A stretch of DNA of 14,979 nt from Lachnospiraceae bacterium UBA4380 (GTDB taxonomy: Bacteria; Bacillota; Clostridia; Lachnospirales; Lachnospiraceae). How positions within the stretch are numbered: the first letter of the stretch is position 1; the number at the start of each line of letters is the position of its first letter. The notes beneath the pieces are model-generated. The model did no database searches, was not told where the DNA came from, and saw only the letters and a program-made list of their open reading frames with translations. Position numbers and translations under genes: made by a program. This document shows, one piece after another, positions 1-7,090 of the stretch. The stretch is taken from contig DGRU01000166.1 in the NCBI GenBank assembly GCA_002390025.1, positions 1 to 14,979 on the forward strand. The letters are read 5' to 3'.

Positions 1-535
1 TGTTGGAATCGTCGCCGCCGATGATAACGATCGCGGTAAGGCCATGTTTCTTGGCAACTTCTACTACGACCTCAAACTGAGCTGTTGTCTCGAGTTTGGT
101 TCTGCCGGAGCCGATGATATCGAATCCGCCGGTGTTCCTGTACTGGTCGATGAAGTCGTCAGTCATCTCGATATAGTCATCCTCAATCAGACCGCTGGGG
201 CCGCCCTTGAAGCCGAGAAGAACGTTATCTTTGTCGGTCGCTTTCAGTGCATCATAAAGACCGCAGATAACATTGTGTCCGCCGGGAGCCTGTCCGCCGG
301 AAAGGATCACGCCGACAACCTGCTTCTTAGGTGTTGATGTGTTTGCGCCCTTCTGGAAGGTAATCTCATTCTTGCCATAGGTATTGGGGAACAGGGCTTT
401 GATCTTTTCCTGATCCGCGACGCTCTCTGTCGGTGCGCCGTCTTTGACGCAGATCTCGGCAATGCCGTTTCTCAGCATGCCCGGAAGCTTGGGGTTGTAG
501 CTATATCTTGCTTTCTGAAGTGTAGAAATAGTCAT
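1..535 (-). CDS. pfp: PPi-dependent 6-phosphofructokinase, N-terminal part (cut by window edge)
   Basis: The first 178 codons are present and the C-terminus lies outside the window. The enzyme phosphorylates fructose 6-phosphate reversibly, using pyrophosphate instead of ATP, in cytosolic glycolysis and gluconeogenesis. The phosphate-binding motif [10 protein letters not shown] is at residues 80-89. GGDDSN is at 173-178; the second Asp replaces the Gly of ATP-dependent enzymes and marks the PPi-using type. The roughly 70-residue N-terminal extension before the Rossmann-like core ([15 protein letters not shown]) fits the long PPi-PFK clade. The ATG at 535 is chosen because AAAGGAG lies 9 bases upstream. 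An in-frame ATG at 544 directly abuts that site and is too close. It has its own promoter (584-612) and is separated from the esterase by a palindromic repeat. The family call is firm; the symbol is a convention. Confidence 0.93.
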   Translation of the reverse strand, partial: MTISTLQKARYSYNPKLPGMLRNGIAEICVKDGAPTESVADQEKIKALFPNTYGKNEITFQKGANTSTPKKQVVGVILSGGQAPGGHNVICGLYDALKATDKDNVLLGFKGGPSGLIEDDYIEMTDDFIDQYRNTGGFDIIGSGRTKLETTAQFEVVVEVAKKHGLTAIVIIGGDDSN

Positions 536-583
536 GGCACTCATCTCCTTTTAAAAAGTGCAGTCTTGTCATTACCTTTTTAT

Positions 584-612
584 ATAATAAGATATCTTGC
601 CCAAAATTTAAA
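584..612 (-). promoter_or_regulatory. Probable sigma-A promoter of the PPi-phosphofructokinase gene
   Basis: Read on the minus strand, a -35 box TTTAAA (612-607) is followed after 17 bases by a -10 box TATTAT (589-584). Transcription would start near 577, leaving a leader of about 42 bases with a strong ribosome binding site. The surrounding DNA is AT-rich, unlike the flanking genes. The prediction rests on consensus match and spacing only. Confidence 0.5.
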
Positions 613-680
613 TGCTTTTTTGAACAGAGACGCTTTTTTCTGTTATTGGTCACTGTCTCAGCCTCTCGAGGGCGTGACAG

Positions 681-776
681 TGAGTCGCAGGGGACGGTTG
701 TGATGAGTCACTGGGGACGGTTCTGAAAAACTCATTGTGTACAATGAGTTTTTCAGAACCGTCCCTCGTGACTCAT
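681..776. repeat. GGGGACGGTTC palindromic repeat, copy 1
   Basis: The arms at 703-737 and 742-776 (35 bases each) are complementary except for a two-base interruption and enclose the 4-base loop TGTA. A further half unit, 681-703, directly repeats 704-726 with three mismatches. The core is GGGGACGGTT, and the stem proper carries GAAAAACTCATTG. The right arm contains the TGA stop codon of the esterase (773-775). There is no T-run after the stem, so it is not a classical intrinsic terminator, although such a stem could still shield the 3' end of the mRNA. It has the same architecture as the repeats at 2537-2640 and 8431-8590. Confidence 0.9.
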
Positions 777-2506
777 ACACCCGGTCTTTTTCCCCGGAAA
801 TTCGATCTCAGCCGGCCAAGTCCGTACATGGCTGAACCGCCCAGTGCAAGAGACAGAGCGGCACGGGCTGCCGACCGTTTCAGATAGTTCATAATCTTTC
901 CGGTCTGGTCATAATTGCCGTTGCAGCGGTAGGCAAGGAGCGGCTCGATCAGGATCCGGTTCTCCCTCTGCGGATCGGAGACCAGGCAGATCTCATCCCC
1001 GAGCAGCATGGTCATCCGCATTCGGGAGGACCGGGCTGAATCGGCAGATGTAACATATTGCTCCCATGGAAACTCCTCTGATCCGGGATCCCCGGCTGCG
1101 GCAAAGCGCGCCCACATATCCTGGACAATATCGGAGAGTTCTTTGTCCGCCTCTTTTCCTGTATAGATCGTCTCCCCGATATTGCCGAAGACATAGGCGA
1201 GTTCCACGGCGTGGCAGGCGCCGTAGTGGGGGATGGCGGAACATTTTGTCCAAAAGTACATATAGGTATTTCCGCCGTTTTCGGCATGCAAGGAAGCCTG
1301 AACGATCGACGGTACACGGAAGACCAGCTCATTGAAAAATTCTGTGGCTCTGTGGGCAGGACTGCCTTTCTGGAAGGCTAAAAAGTTTTTTGCCAGATCT
1401 CTGTCCTCCTTGTGAAAGCTGTGTATGATACTCCGGACGAAAACCGGGACCGCGCACCAGTACCTGAACCAGCTCCCCATTTCCCCGATCCAGTATCTGG
1501 TTTCATCCGCATTTGTACCGATCAGCATATCGATCCCGGCACCTTTTCCGCCCTGATAAGCTCCGTAGAGATCCTCCGGAAGGATGATCCCGTCACGCAC
1601 CGGGAAAATGTTGTGGTCATTGAGCTTTTGGTTGATTACCCGGAGTCGGTCTTCATCGAGGGCCATAAGTTCCTCCATACAGGAGGCGCCTGCTTCCCGG
1701 AGGAGCTTTGCGGTGAGTGCCTGGGCCTCCGCCCTGCTGTAGGTAAAGGCGATCGACCCGCTCTCTGCGATCACTCTTTTGAAAAGACCTTCAGCAGAAT
1801 CGATCAGCGGCAGAAGCGAGACACTGGAGGCTCCTGCGGATTCTCCGAAAAGGGTCACTTTTTCAGGATCTCCGCCGAAACCGCGGATATTCCGCCGGAT
1901 CCAGGTGAGGGCACAGATCTGGTCAAGCAGGCCCAGATTACCGCTTTCCCTGTAGGCTTCTCCACCCTTTACCTCCGAAAAATCAATAAAACCGAAGAGA
2001 CCGATCCGGTAATTGATCGTGACAAGGACCACATTCCTCTGCCTCTGAACAAAGTTGTGCCCGTCATACAGCGGATCGGCCGAGCCTCCCCAGCCGTAGG
2101 ACCCTCCATGAATAAAGACCATGACCGCCTTATCAGCGCAAGATTCTTCGTTTTCGTAGCAGGTCCAGATATTCAGAGTCAGACAATCCTCCCCCTGTGC
2201 GTACAGGGAAGCCCTCTCCGAAGCCTCCTCTGTCTGAATACAGGATTTTCCAAAAAAGCGGGCCTCATAGATCCCGTCATCCGGGGCTGCAGCTTCCGGC
2301 GCTTTCCAGCGGTGCCTGCCCACGGGCGGCATTGCGTAGGGTATGCCTTTGTAGGACCGGACACCGTCTCTTTCTGATCCCACAAAAGTCCCGTTATGGC
2401 ATTTCACAGCAAGCACAGCATCATAGTCCTGACCGGTCAGTTCCCTGTTAAAACCAATGCGTTCCCGCATCTGCTTCCTGTATTCTTTGATATTGTAAAC
2501 AGACAT
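773..2506 (-). CDS. Type-B carboxylesterase (alpha/beta hydrolase)
   Basis: 577 residues. It hydrolyses carboxylic esters or possibly amides; the substrate is unknown. Family hallmarks: GIPYAMPPVG near 54-63, EDCLTLNIW at 107-115, oxyanion-hole HGGSYGWG at 133-140 and nucleophile elbow GESAG with Ser223. The probable triad is completed by Glu335 (NADE) and His432 (CHAVELAYVFGN). No signal peptide is seen, so it is probably cytoplasmic. The last 35 residues are unusual: a small hydrophobic stretch (about 547-563) followed by a basic tail, perhaps a membrane or protein contact. The ATG at 2506 is chosen because GGAGAG lies 9 bases upstream and the esterase fold begins soon after. The reading frame continues upstream to 2653, but that extension only translates the palindromic repeat. 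It lies 147 bp downstream of the NRPS-like gene on the same strand, probably as one operon. The stop codon lies inside repeat copy 1. Confidence 0.92.
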   Translation of the reverse strand: MSVYNIKEYRKQMRERIGFNRELTGQDYDAVLAVKCHNGTFVGSERDGVRSYKGIPYAMPPVGRHRWKAPEAAAPDDGIYEARFFGKSCIQTEEASERASLYAQGEDCLTLNIWTCYENEESCADKAVMVFIHGGSYGWGGSADPLYDGHNFVQRQRNVVLVTINYRIGLFGFIDFSEVKGGEAYRESGNLGLLDQICALTWIRRNIRGFGGDPEKVTLFGESAGASSVSLLPLIDSAEGLFKRVIAESGSIAFTYSRAEAQALTAKLLREAGASCMEELMALDEDRLRVINQKLNDHNIFPVRDGIILPEDLYGAYQGGKGAGIDMLIGTNADETRYWIGEMGSWFRYWCAVPVFVRSIIHSFHKEDRDLAKNFLAFQKGSPAHRATEFFNELVFRVPSIVQASLHAENGGNTYMYFWTKCSAIPHYGACHAVELAYVFGNIGETIYTGKEADKELSDIVQDMWARFAAAGDPGSEEFPWEQYVTSADSARSSRMRMTMLLGDEICLVSDPQRENRILIEPLLAYRCNGNYDQTGKIMNYLKRSAARAALSLALGGSAMYGLGRLRSNFRGKRPGV

Positions 2507-2536
2507 TGGTGTGCTCTCCAGCTTCCTTAGTGGAGA

Positions 2537-2640
2537 AGACAGGGAGGAGACAGGGGACGGTTCTGTGTCTCCTGTTTTCTTGGGGAAAAGGAGACACAGA
2601 ACCGTCCCCTTCCTCCGAACCGTCCCCTGTCTCCCCTGTC
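2537..2640. repeat. GGGGACGGTTC palindromic repeat, copy 2
   Basis: Perfect 20-base arms at 2553-2572 and 2590-2609 share the GGGGACGGTTC core and carry the stem extension TGTGTCTCC. The 17-base loop contains a weaker TTTTC/GAAAA stem. A second inverted copy of the arm, 2617-2633, could pair with the left arm instead, and the flanks carry tandem GAGACAGGGG units. It fills most of the gap between the NRPS-like gene, whose stop is at 2654-2656, and the esterase start. A transcript of both genes would contain this structure, which could tune or separate their expression. Confidence 0.9.
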
Positions 2641-2653
2641 TCCTCTGCGACAA

Positions 2654-5600
2654 TCAGCGTTTTCTCCTGATCCTTGCGGAAAAATGCCTGAGAAGGGTTC
2701 CTCCTCCCCGGACTGTTTCTTTGACCAGGCCTGCCCCAGGCAGAACCTCCGCGCTTTTGATCACGGCTTCCTTTCCCCAGTGCAGACTTTCAGAGATGAT
2801 ATTTCCTCCTGCGTCGCGGCGCGTGTCCGGTCCATCAGCGGTTTCTTCGCTGTCATTTTTGTGTCTGAGCACACCCTCCGAGATAGTCTCTCCAATCATT
2901 CCAAGCAGTGTGCGTTCGTCGGAACCCTGTTCTCCGAAAGTTTCTCTCCTCACTTCTTTTTGAATCCTGTGCGTGATCTCTTTGATCGTGAGTTCCTCCA
3001 GTCCGTCATGCTCCGCGATCAGCTGGGCCGTACCTGCGAAAATGCGCGCAAAATACTCCATGCTCTTTTCGTCATACCAACTGGCTGAAAAGTCTATCAT
3101 CAGCTGAAGCCCGTCGGACCCATCCAGGACTTCCATATCCAGGATCGTCTGTGAGGCAGCCTGATTCTGGCGCACGTCGATGACCTCCAGCCCCGCATCT
3201 TCAAGTAAGTCCGTATCGCGCAGATCCTGCTGATACAGAAGATAGGCAGATTCACCGATCGCCACTTCGCCGTGGATATCGACATATGGATAACAGCAGT
3301 GCTCGATTCCCCTGCGGACCTGGTCCTGAACATCCGTGAAGACATCCCGGATCGTTCTCTCCGGACGGAAACGGATTCCCACCGGAAGCTCTCTGAAGAA
3401 AAGTCCGACGGAAGTCATATACTCCATGCTCTCGCGGCCGTGATAATTCCAGGAGATTTTGATGTCATCCCTCCTGTTGTAGACAGAGATCGCCAGCGCG
3501 GCGACTGCGATAAAAAACTCGTTGCGGCTGATTTGGTAAGACTTCTCCACTTCCCGCATCCGGGACTGTTCGATCTCCAGCTCCGCAAAGATCTCCCCCA
3601 TCTCGTTGCTCCTGGACCTGTGGTCGATAAAGGGGTACTCTGACCACTCGATTCCGTCATACCGCTCCTCAAAGTATCTGCGGCTCACCTCATAAAAAGC
3701 AGTGCGGGTGACGTTTTCACGGTCCTGCAGCATCAGATAGTAATAATCCTTCTCCTGCGGCTGTCCCATGAAGGCTTTTTCAATGCTGTCCATAATGACT
3801 TTGAATGATGTGCCGTCGAAGATCGAGTGATGGACATCGAAAAAGAAATACCCTGCCTTCTCTGTCTCAAAGATCCTGCAGCGGTACAGGCGGCCTCCTA
3901 TGATCTTGAAGGGATAGACCAGGGTGTCCTTTACATATTTCAGTTCAAATTCCGTCAGGTGCTCTACATGAATTTCCTCAAAAATTTCGGGTGAATACCT
4001 CTGCATCAGCACACCGTCCTCATTCCAGTAGTAGGTCGTCAGGAGGGCGGGATGGGTCATGATGACTTCTTTCATAACCTTGCAGGCCTGGTCCATATCA
4101 TAGAGTTCTTTGTCAAGCTTCATCATAGTGAACAGGTTGTACATGGTGGAGAAAGGCGTATACAGCTGGTAATTCACCATATAGTTCTGCTCGGCTGTCA
4201 GAGGATGCGCCAGGGCGATTGATTCCGCGTTCCGTTCCTCCGCGGTTTTTCCGCCGCTCTGCGCGATCTTTTTCTCATAGAGTTCCGCAATCTTTTCAGG
4301 TGTTCTGCCCTGGAAAACCTCTGAGGAAGTGAGCCCGGTGAGCTCGCACTCGGTGATCAGCGAGATGGCTGCCAGTGAATCCCCGCCAAGTTCATAAAAA
4401 TCATCATGGATGCCGACCTGTTCAAGGCCGAGGGCCTTCTCGAAGGCACCGCAGAGTATCTTCTGCGTCTCTGTCTCCGGCGCTGTGTAGTCGCTGTGAA
4501 AGCTTCCCGCGTCAGGCAGGGGAAGTGCTTTCCGGTAAAGCTTGCCGTTGGCTTTTAAGGGGATCTCTTTTATTTTTATAAAAAAGGCCGGGATCATGTA
4601 GTAGGGAAGTCTCCTGCCCAGCTCACTTCGGACCTCATCGGCGTCAAAGGAAATATCCTCCTTATAGTAGGCACACAGGAAGCTCTTGCTGCCCTCTTCC
4701 ACGCCCCTGACGGCAGCCCAGTCCAGGCCCAGCACGGATTTCAAAGCCGCTTCGATCTCCGCGGGCTCGATCCGGTTTCCGTTGATCTTGATCATGTCGT
4801 CTCTGCGTCCGAGAATGACATAATTGCCGGACTCATCCTTTCTGGCAAGATCTCCCGTATGGAAATATCCGTCAATAAAAGATTCCTTTGTCAGTTCCGG
4901 CAGATTGATATATCCCCGCACATAGGGATCCTCAAAACACATCTCGCCGATCTCGCCATCCACCGCTTCTCTTCCGTCTTCCCTGAGGAGCATGATTTTC
5001 GTATCCACCTCTGGGTGCCCGATCGGACAGGTGCTGTAGGATCTGTCGATCCTGAAAAAGCCCACGGCAAAGCCGCTCTCGGAGCAGGCGTAGATGTTGA
5101 CCAGTTCCAGTCCCTCTACGTATACATTGTTGGCCGGTTCACTGCCAACAAAGAGCATGCGGAGAAAGGGTGTTTTTTTATTTCCAAGCATGCGCACATA
5201 GGAGGGTGTAAGGAATGTGATCGATATTTTTTTGGTGATAAAAAGCTTTGCAAGGGCAGACGTGTTTTTAATGGTCTCGTAAGAGGCGATGTAGTTTTTG
5301 GCCCGGAACACATTCAGAGCAGCCAGGATCACAATGATGGATGCCACAAAGTTCAGGGGAGAAAGCGTCGCAAGACTGTCTCTCTCTGAGAACAGGACTC
5401 TATCACCCTCTCGGATTGAGGCGATCGCCCTGTCCAGATTCCCATACTCATGGAGTACGCCCTTGGGATTTCCGGTCGTACCGGAAGTATAGACCGCAAA
5501 AGCCGCGTCATGGGGGGCCGCCTGAACATGTCCGGAAAGGGGCTCCAGGCACATGATTTCCTGCCAGTTTGCAGAACTGATCTCATCCCTGCATCCGCAG

Positions 5601-5899
5601 TCCTCCCGGATAAAACGGATCCTGTCCGCCGGGTAGGTATCCTCGACCAGGACCCATGCTGCGCCCGCTTTCCATACTCCGACCATGGCAATGACCGGAA
5701 GGACGCCGCGGGGAAGATTGATCAGGACAAAATCCTCTTTTCCGATACCTTCCTGTTTCAGCCAGGCATAGACCCTGCCCGACATTTCATCCAACCGGTG
5801 ATAGGTGATGCCTTTTGTATAAGTCTCATCAAAAAGGATCGGGGCAAGGGGATCCTGCCGGGCATACTCTTCAAGTCGGTCAAGTATTGTGGTTGACAT
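2654..5899 (-). CDS. NRPS-like adenylation-carrier-condensation protein
   Basis: 1081 residues. Adenylation domain 1-460: A3 motif YTSGTTGNPKG (137-147), A5-like NIYACSESG (268-276), A7 HTGDL (347-351), A8 GRRDDMIKINGNRIEP (364-379) and the catalytic A10 lysine in NGK (Lys453). Carrier domain about 470-545, with phosphopantetheine site Ser508 in ELGGDSLAA. Condensation domain about 565-965, with HHSIFDG (690-696, the HHxxxDG signature) and a VGLFFRELPVGI match to motif C5. The tail, 975-1081, matches nothing I recognise and ends in a basic cluster. Where amino-acid-activating domains have FDxS, with the Asp that binds the amino group, this protein has FVAS (184-187), so a non-amino acyl substrate is inferred. 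The order A-T-C suggests a stand-alone enzyme that loads an acyl group and joins it to a free acceptor. ATG 5899 follows GGGAG by 7 bases. The product is unknown. Confidence 0.9.
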   Translation of the reverse strand: MSTTILDRLEEYARQDPLAPILFDETYTKGITYHRLDEMSGRVYAWLKQEGIGKEDFVLINLPRGVLPVIAMVGVWKAGAAWVLVEDTYPADRIRFIREDCGCRDEISSANWQEIMCLEPLSGHVQAAPHDAAFAVYTSGTTGNPKGVLHEYGNLDRAIASIREGDRVLFSERDSLATLSPLNFVASIIVILAALNVFRAKNYIASYETIKNTSALAKLFITKKISITFLTPSYVRMLGNKKTPFLRMLFVGSEPANNVYVEGLELVNIYACSESGFAVGFFRIDRSYSTCPIGHPEVDTKIMLLREDGREAVDGEIGEMCFEDPYVRGYINLPELTKESFIDGYFHTGDLARKDESGNYVILGRRDDMIKINGNRIEPAEIEAALKSVLGLDWAAVRGVEEGSKSFLCAYYKEDISFDADEVRSELGRRLPYYMIPAFFIKIKEIPLKANGKLYRKALPLPDAGSFHSDYTAPETETQKILCGAFEKALGLEQVGIHDDFYELGGDSLAAISLITECELTGLTSSEVFQGRTPEKIAELYEKKIAQSGGKTAEERNAESIALAHPLTAEQNYMVNYQLYTPFSTMYNLFTMMKLDKELYDMDQACKVMKEVIMTHPALLTTYYWNEDGVLMQRYSPEIFEEIHVEHLTEFELKYVKDTLVYPFKIIGGRLYRCRIFETEKAGYFFFDVHHSIFDGTSFKVIMDSIEKAFMGQPQEKDYYYLMLQDRENVTRTAFYEVSRRYFEERYDGIEWSEYPFIDHRSRSNEMGEIFAELEIEQSRMREVEKSYQISRNEFFIAVAALAISVYNRRDDIKISWNYHGRESMEYMTSVGLFFRELPVGIRFRPERTIRDVFTDVQDQVRRGIEHCCYPYVDIHGEVAIGESAYLLYQQDLRDTDLLEDAGLEVIDVRQNQAASQTILDMEVLDGSDGLQLMIDFSASWYDEKSMEYFARIFAGTAQLIAEHDGLEELTIKEITHRIQKEVRRETFGEQGSDERTLLGMIGETISEGVLRHKNDSEETADGPDTRRDAGGNIISESLHWGKEAVIKSAEVLPGAGLVKETVRGGGTLLRHFSARIRRKR

Positions 5900-5970
5900 A
5901 TATTCTCTCCCTCATTATTTTCCGGAACAGCCCAATCACAACAGACAACCCTGTGAATCCCAAGAAACTG

Positions 5971-5992
5971 ACAAGTGGTATATTTGACTTGT
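5971..5992. promoter_or_regulatory. Inverted repeat in the leader of the NRPS-like gene
   Basis: ACAAGT and ACTTGT form 6-base arms around a 10-base AT-rich centre, about 75 bp downstream of the predicted transcription start. This could be an operator or a weak leader hairpin. With arms this short, chance occurrence is quite possible. Confidence 0.25.
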
Positions 5993-6073
5993 AAATGACA
6001 TAAACACCAGGAAGGAGTCGTAATCCGGGACTATCGCTTTCCATTCAGAAAGGTATCTATATGTGCACTAAAT

Positions 6074-6102
6074 AGTATAGCATGCCTGAAATCTCACATC
6101 AA
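6074..6102 (-). promoter_or_regulatory. Probable promoter of the NRPS-esterase operon
   Basis: On the minus strand, -35 TTGATG (6102-6097) is separated by exactly 17 bases from -10 TATACT (6079-6074). The -10 box is preceded by TGC, an extended -10 feature. Transcription would start near 6067, giving a leader of about 168 bases before the NRPS-like start codon. The leader contains an inverted repeat (5971-5992) and a small CTTTC/GAAAG hairpin near 6038-6053. I recognise no known riboswitch in it. Confidence 0.55.
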
Positions 6103-6114
6103 ACAACACAGAAA

Positions 6115-6148
6115 TAACGATAGAACGTAACGATAGAAATCGATAGAA
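6115..6148. repeat. Direct repeats upstream of the NRPS promoter
   Basis: TAACGATAGAA occurs at 6115-6125 and again at 6128-6138 (13-bp period). A related ATCGATAGAA follows at 6139-6148. The block starts 12 bp upstream of the -35 box of the predicted promoter. Regularly spaced direct repeats in that position are typical of activator binding sites, which would make the operon inducible. No regulator gene lies next to it in the window. The 403-bp gap 5900-6302 otherwise holds the promoter, the leader and the terminator of the neighbouring gene. Confidence 0.45.
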
Positions 6149-6160
6149 ATCCGCCAGAAA

Positions 6161-6203
6161 TCAAAAAATGCCCTGTGCCGTAACAAACGTTACAGCACAG
6201 GGC
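6161..6203 (-). terminator. Intrinsic terminator after the fibronectin-like gene
   Basis: The stem is formed by 6170-6184 and 6189-6203 (GCCCTGTGC with GCACAGGGC, then GTAAC with GTTAC, one mismatch between them) around a 4-base loop. On the minus strand it is followed after one base by six T residues (6168-6163). It lies about 100 bases beyond the stop codon at 6303 and separates that gene from the NRPS promoter. Confidence 0.88.
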
Positions 6204-6302
6204 TTGCAAGGTGTCGGTGTGTTCCGTCCAGGGTGAATCACAATGCACCGGGATACGGATCTAAAGAAACCGCTGTCCGGTGAGACTCCCTGGTGCGGCT
6301 TC

Positions 6303-7013
6303 TCAGTTCATGCGGAAGGAGCCTGTGTAATAGTCGGCAGCCGGCATGGGAACGGTGCAGAATACGCCATTACGTTTTCTTCTTGTCACGATTCTAAAAT
6401 AATAGTTGGTGTATTTTTTCAGGCCGGAACCGCGGTATGTTTTGATCACTGCGCTGTGGGCAGTGGCCTTAGTAGGTGTGGACTGGTTCCAGTACCATTT
6501 TCCTTTGGGGTTTGTTGTCAGAAAGACGTTGTATCCGCTGCTTCCGTAGATGATTTCCCAGGTGATCTTCTCCTGAAGATTTTTAGATCCGCTGCTGACA
6601 TTTTTCTTTGTATAATCTTCCGGAGAAGGGGTAATAAATGCGATGTTGGACCATGGACCATACTGTCTGCCCTTTGAGGTAGTCTTGAAGGCGCGGACTT
6701 TTACCTGAGTGACGTGTTCATCCTCAACATCTTTGAAGAGGGCGGTGGTAGTTTTGTTGTTCCAGGTCTTCCAGCTGCCGTGGCTGCCGTCCGTCCAGGA
6801 ATGAAGCGTCTCATAACCGGATGCGCCGGCGACCTTGTTCCAGGCGATGTAACAGTCATCGAAATCGTCCTTCTCCCTCCACCGGACAAATCTGCAGTTT
6901 CCCGGCTTTGCAAGCGCAGCGGACGCAGCCTGCGTGTTCATTGCAGGAGCCGCTCCCGCAACCAGTATGGCAGCAAGTACGAGTGCTCCGAGACGTTTTA
7001 ATACAATACTCAT
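6303..7013 (-). CDS. Secreted protein with two fibronectin-III-like domains
   Basis: 236 residues. The N-terminal signal peptide has a basic start (VLKR), a hydrophobic core at about 8-24 and probable cleavage near the AASA at 29-32. No LPXTG or membrane anchor follows, so it is probably released or loosely wall-associated. The mature part seems to hold two beta-sandwich repeats, about 36-128 and 145-232. Each has the pattern of fibronectin-III-like domains in clostridial surface proteins: I-x-W, then SGYE/SGYNV, then a late VKVRAF or YYFRIVT strand. The domains are Trp- and Tyr-rich, which could suit ligand or carbohydrate binding, but the function is unknown. GGGGAG lies 7 bases before the ATG. 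It follows the PepSY gene by 77 bp on the same strand and may share its transcript. An intrinsic terminator follows. Confidence 0.8.
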   Translation of the reverse strand: MSIVLKRLGALVLAAILVAGAAPAMNTQAASAALAKPGNCRFVRWREKDDFDDCYIAWNKVAGASGYETLHSWTDGSHGSWKTWNNKTTTALFKDVEDEHVTQVKVRAFKTTSKGRQYGPWSNIAFITPSPEDYTKKNVSSGSKNLQEKITWEIIYGSSGYNVFLTTNPKGKWYWNQSTPTKATAHSAVIKTYRGSGLKKYTNYYFRIVTRRKRNGVFCTVPMPAADYYTGSFRMN

Positions 7014-7090
7014 AGTATTTCTCCCCTTCCTTAAATAATCTCCGAAAAACGATCCTGTAAAAAATCTATGTGAAAACGGATATTTACCGC

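Noticed and set aside
681..776. Classical rho-independent terminator of the esterase
   Set aside because: The stem is long, but there is no T-run after it on the minus strand, and the same element occurs elsewhere as a repeat.
1412..2377. 321-residue plus-strand frame
   Set aside because: It lies antisense to the esterase, which has clear catalytic motifs; the long open frame follows from codon use on the other strand.
2507..2653. N-terminal extension of the esterase frame up to 2653
   Set aside because: It translates the palindromic repeat, lacks family similarity, and a good ribosome binding site precedes the ATG at 2506.
5900..6067. Riboswitch in the NRPS leader
   Set aside because: No known aptamer motif and no terminator/antiterminator pair can be recognised; only short inverted repeats are seen.
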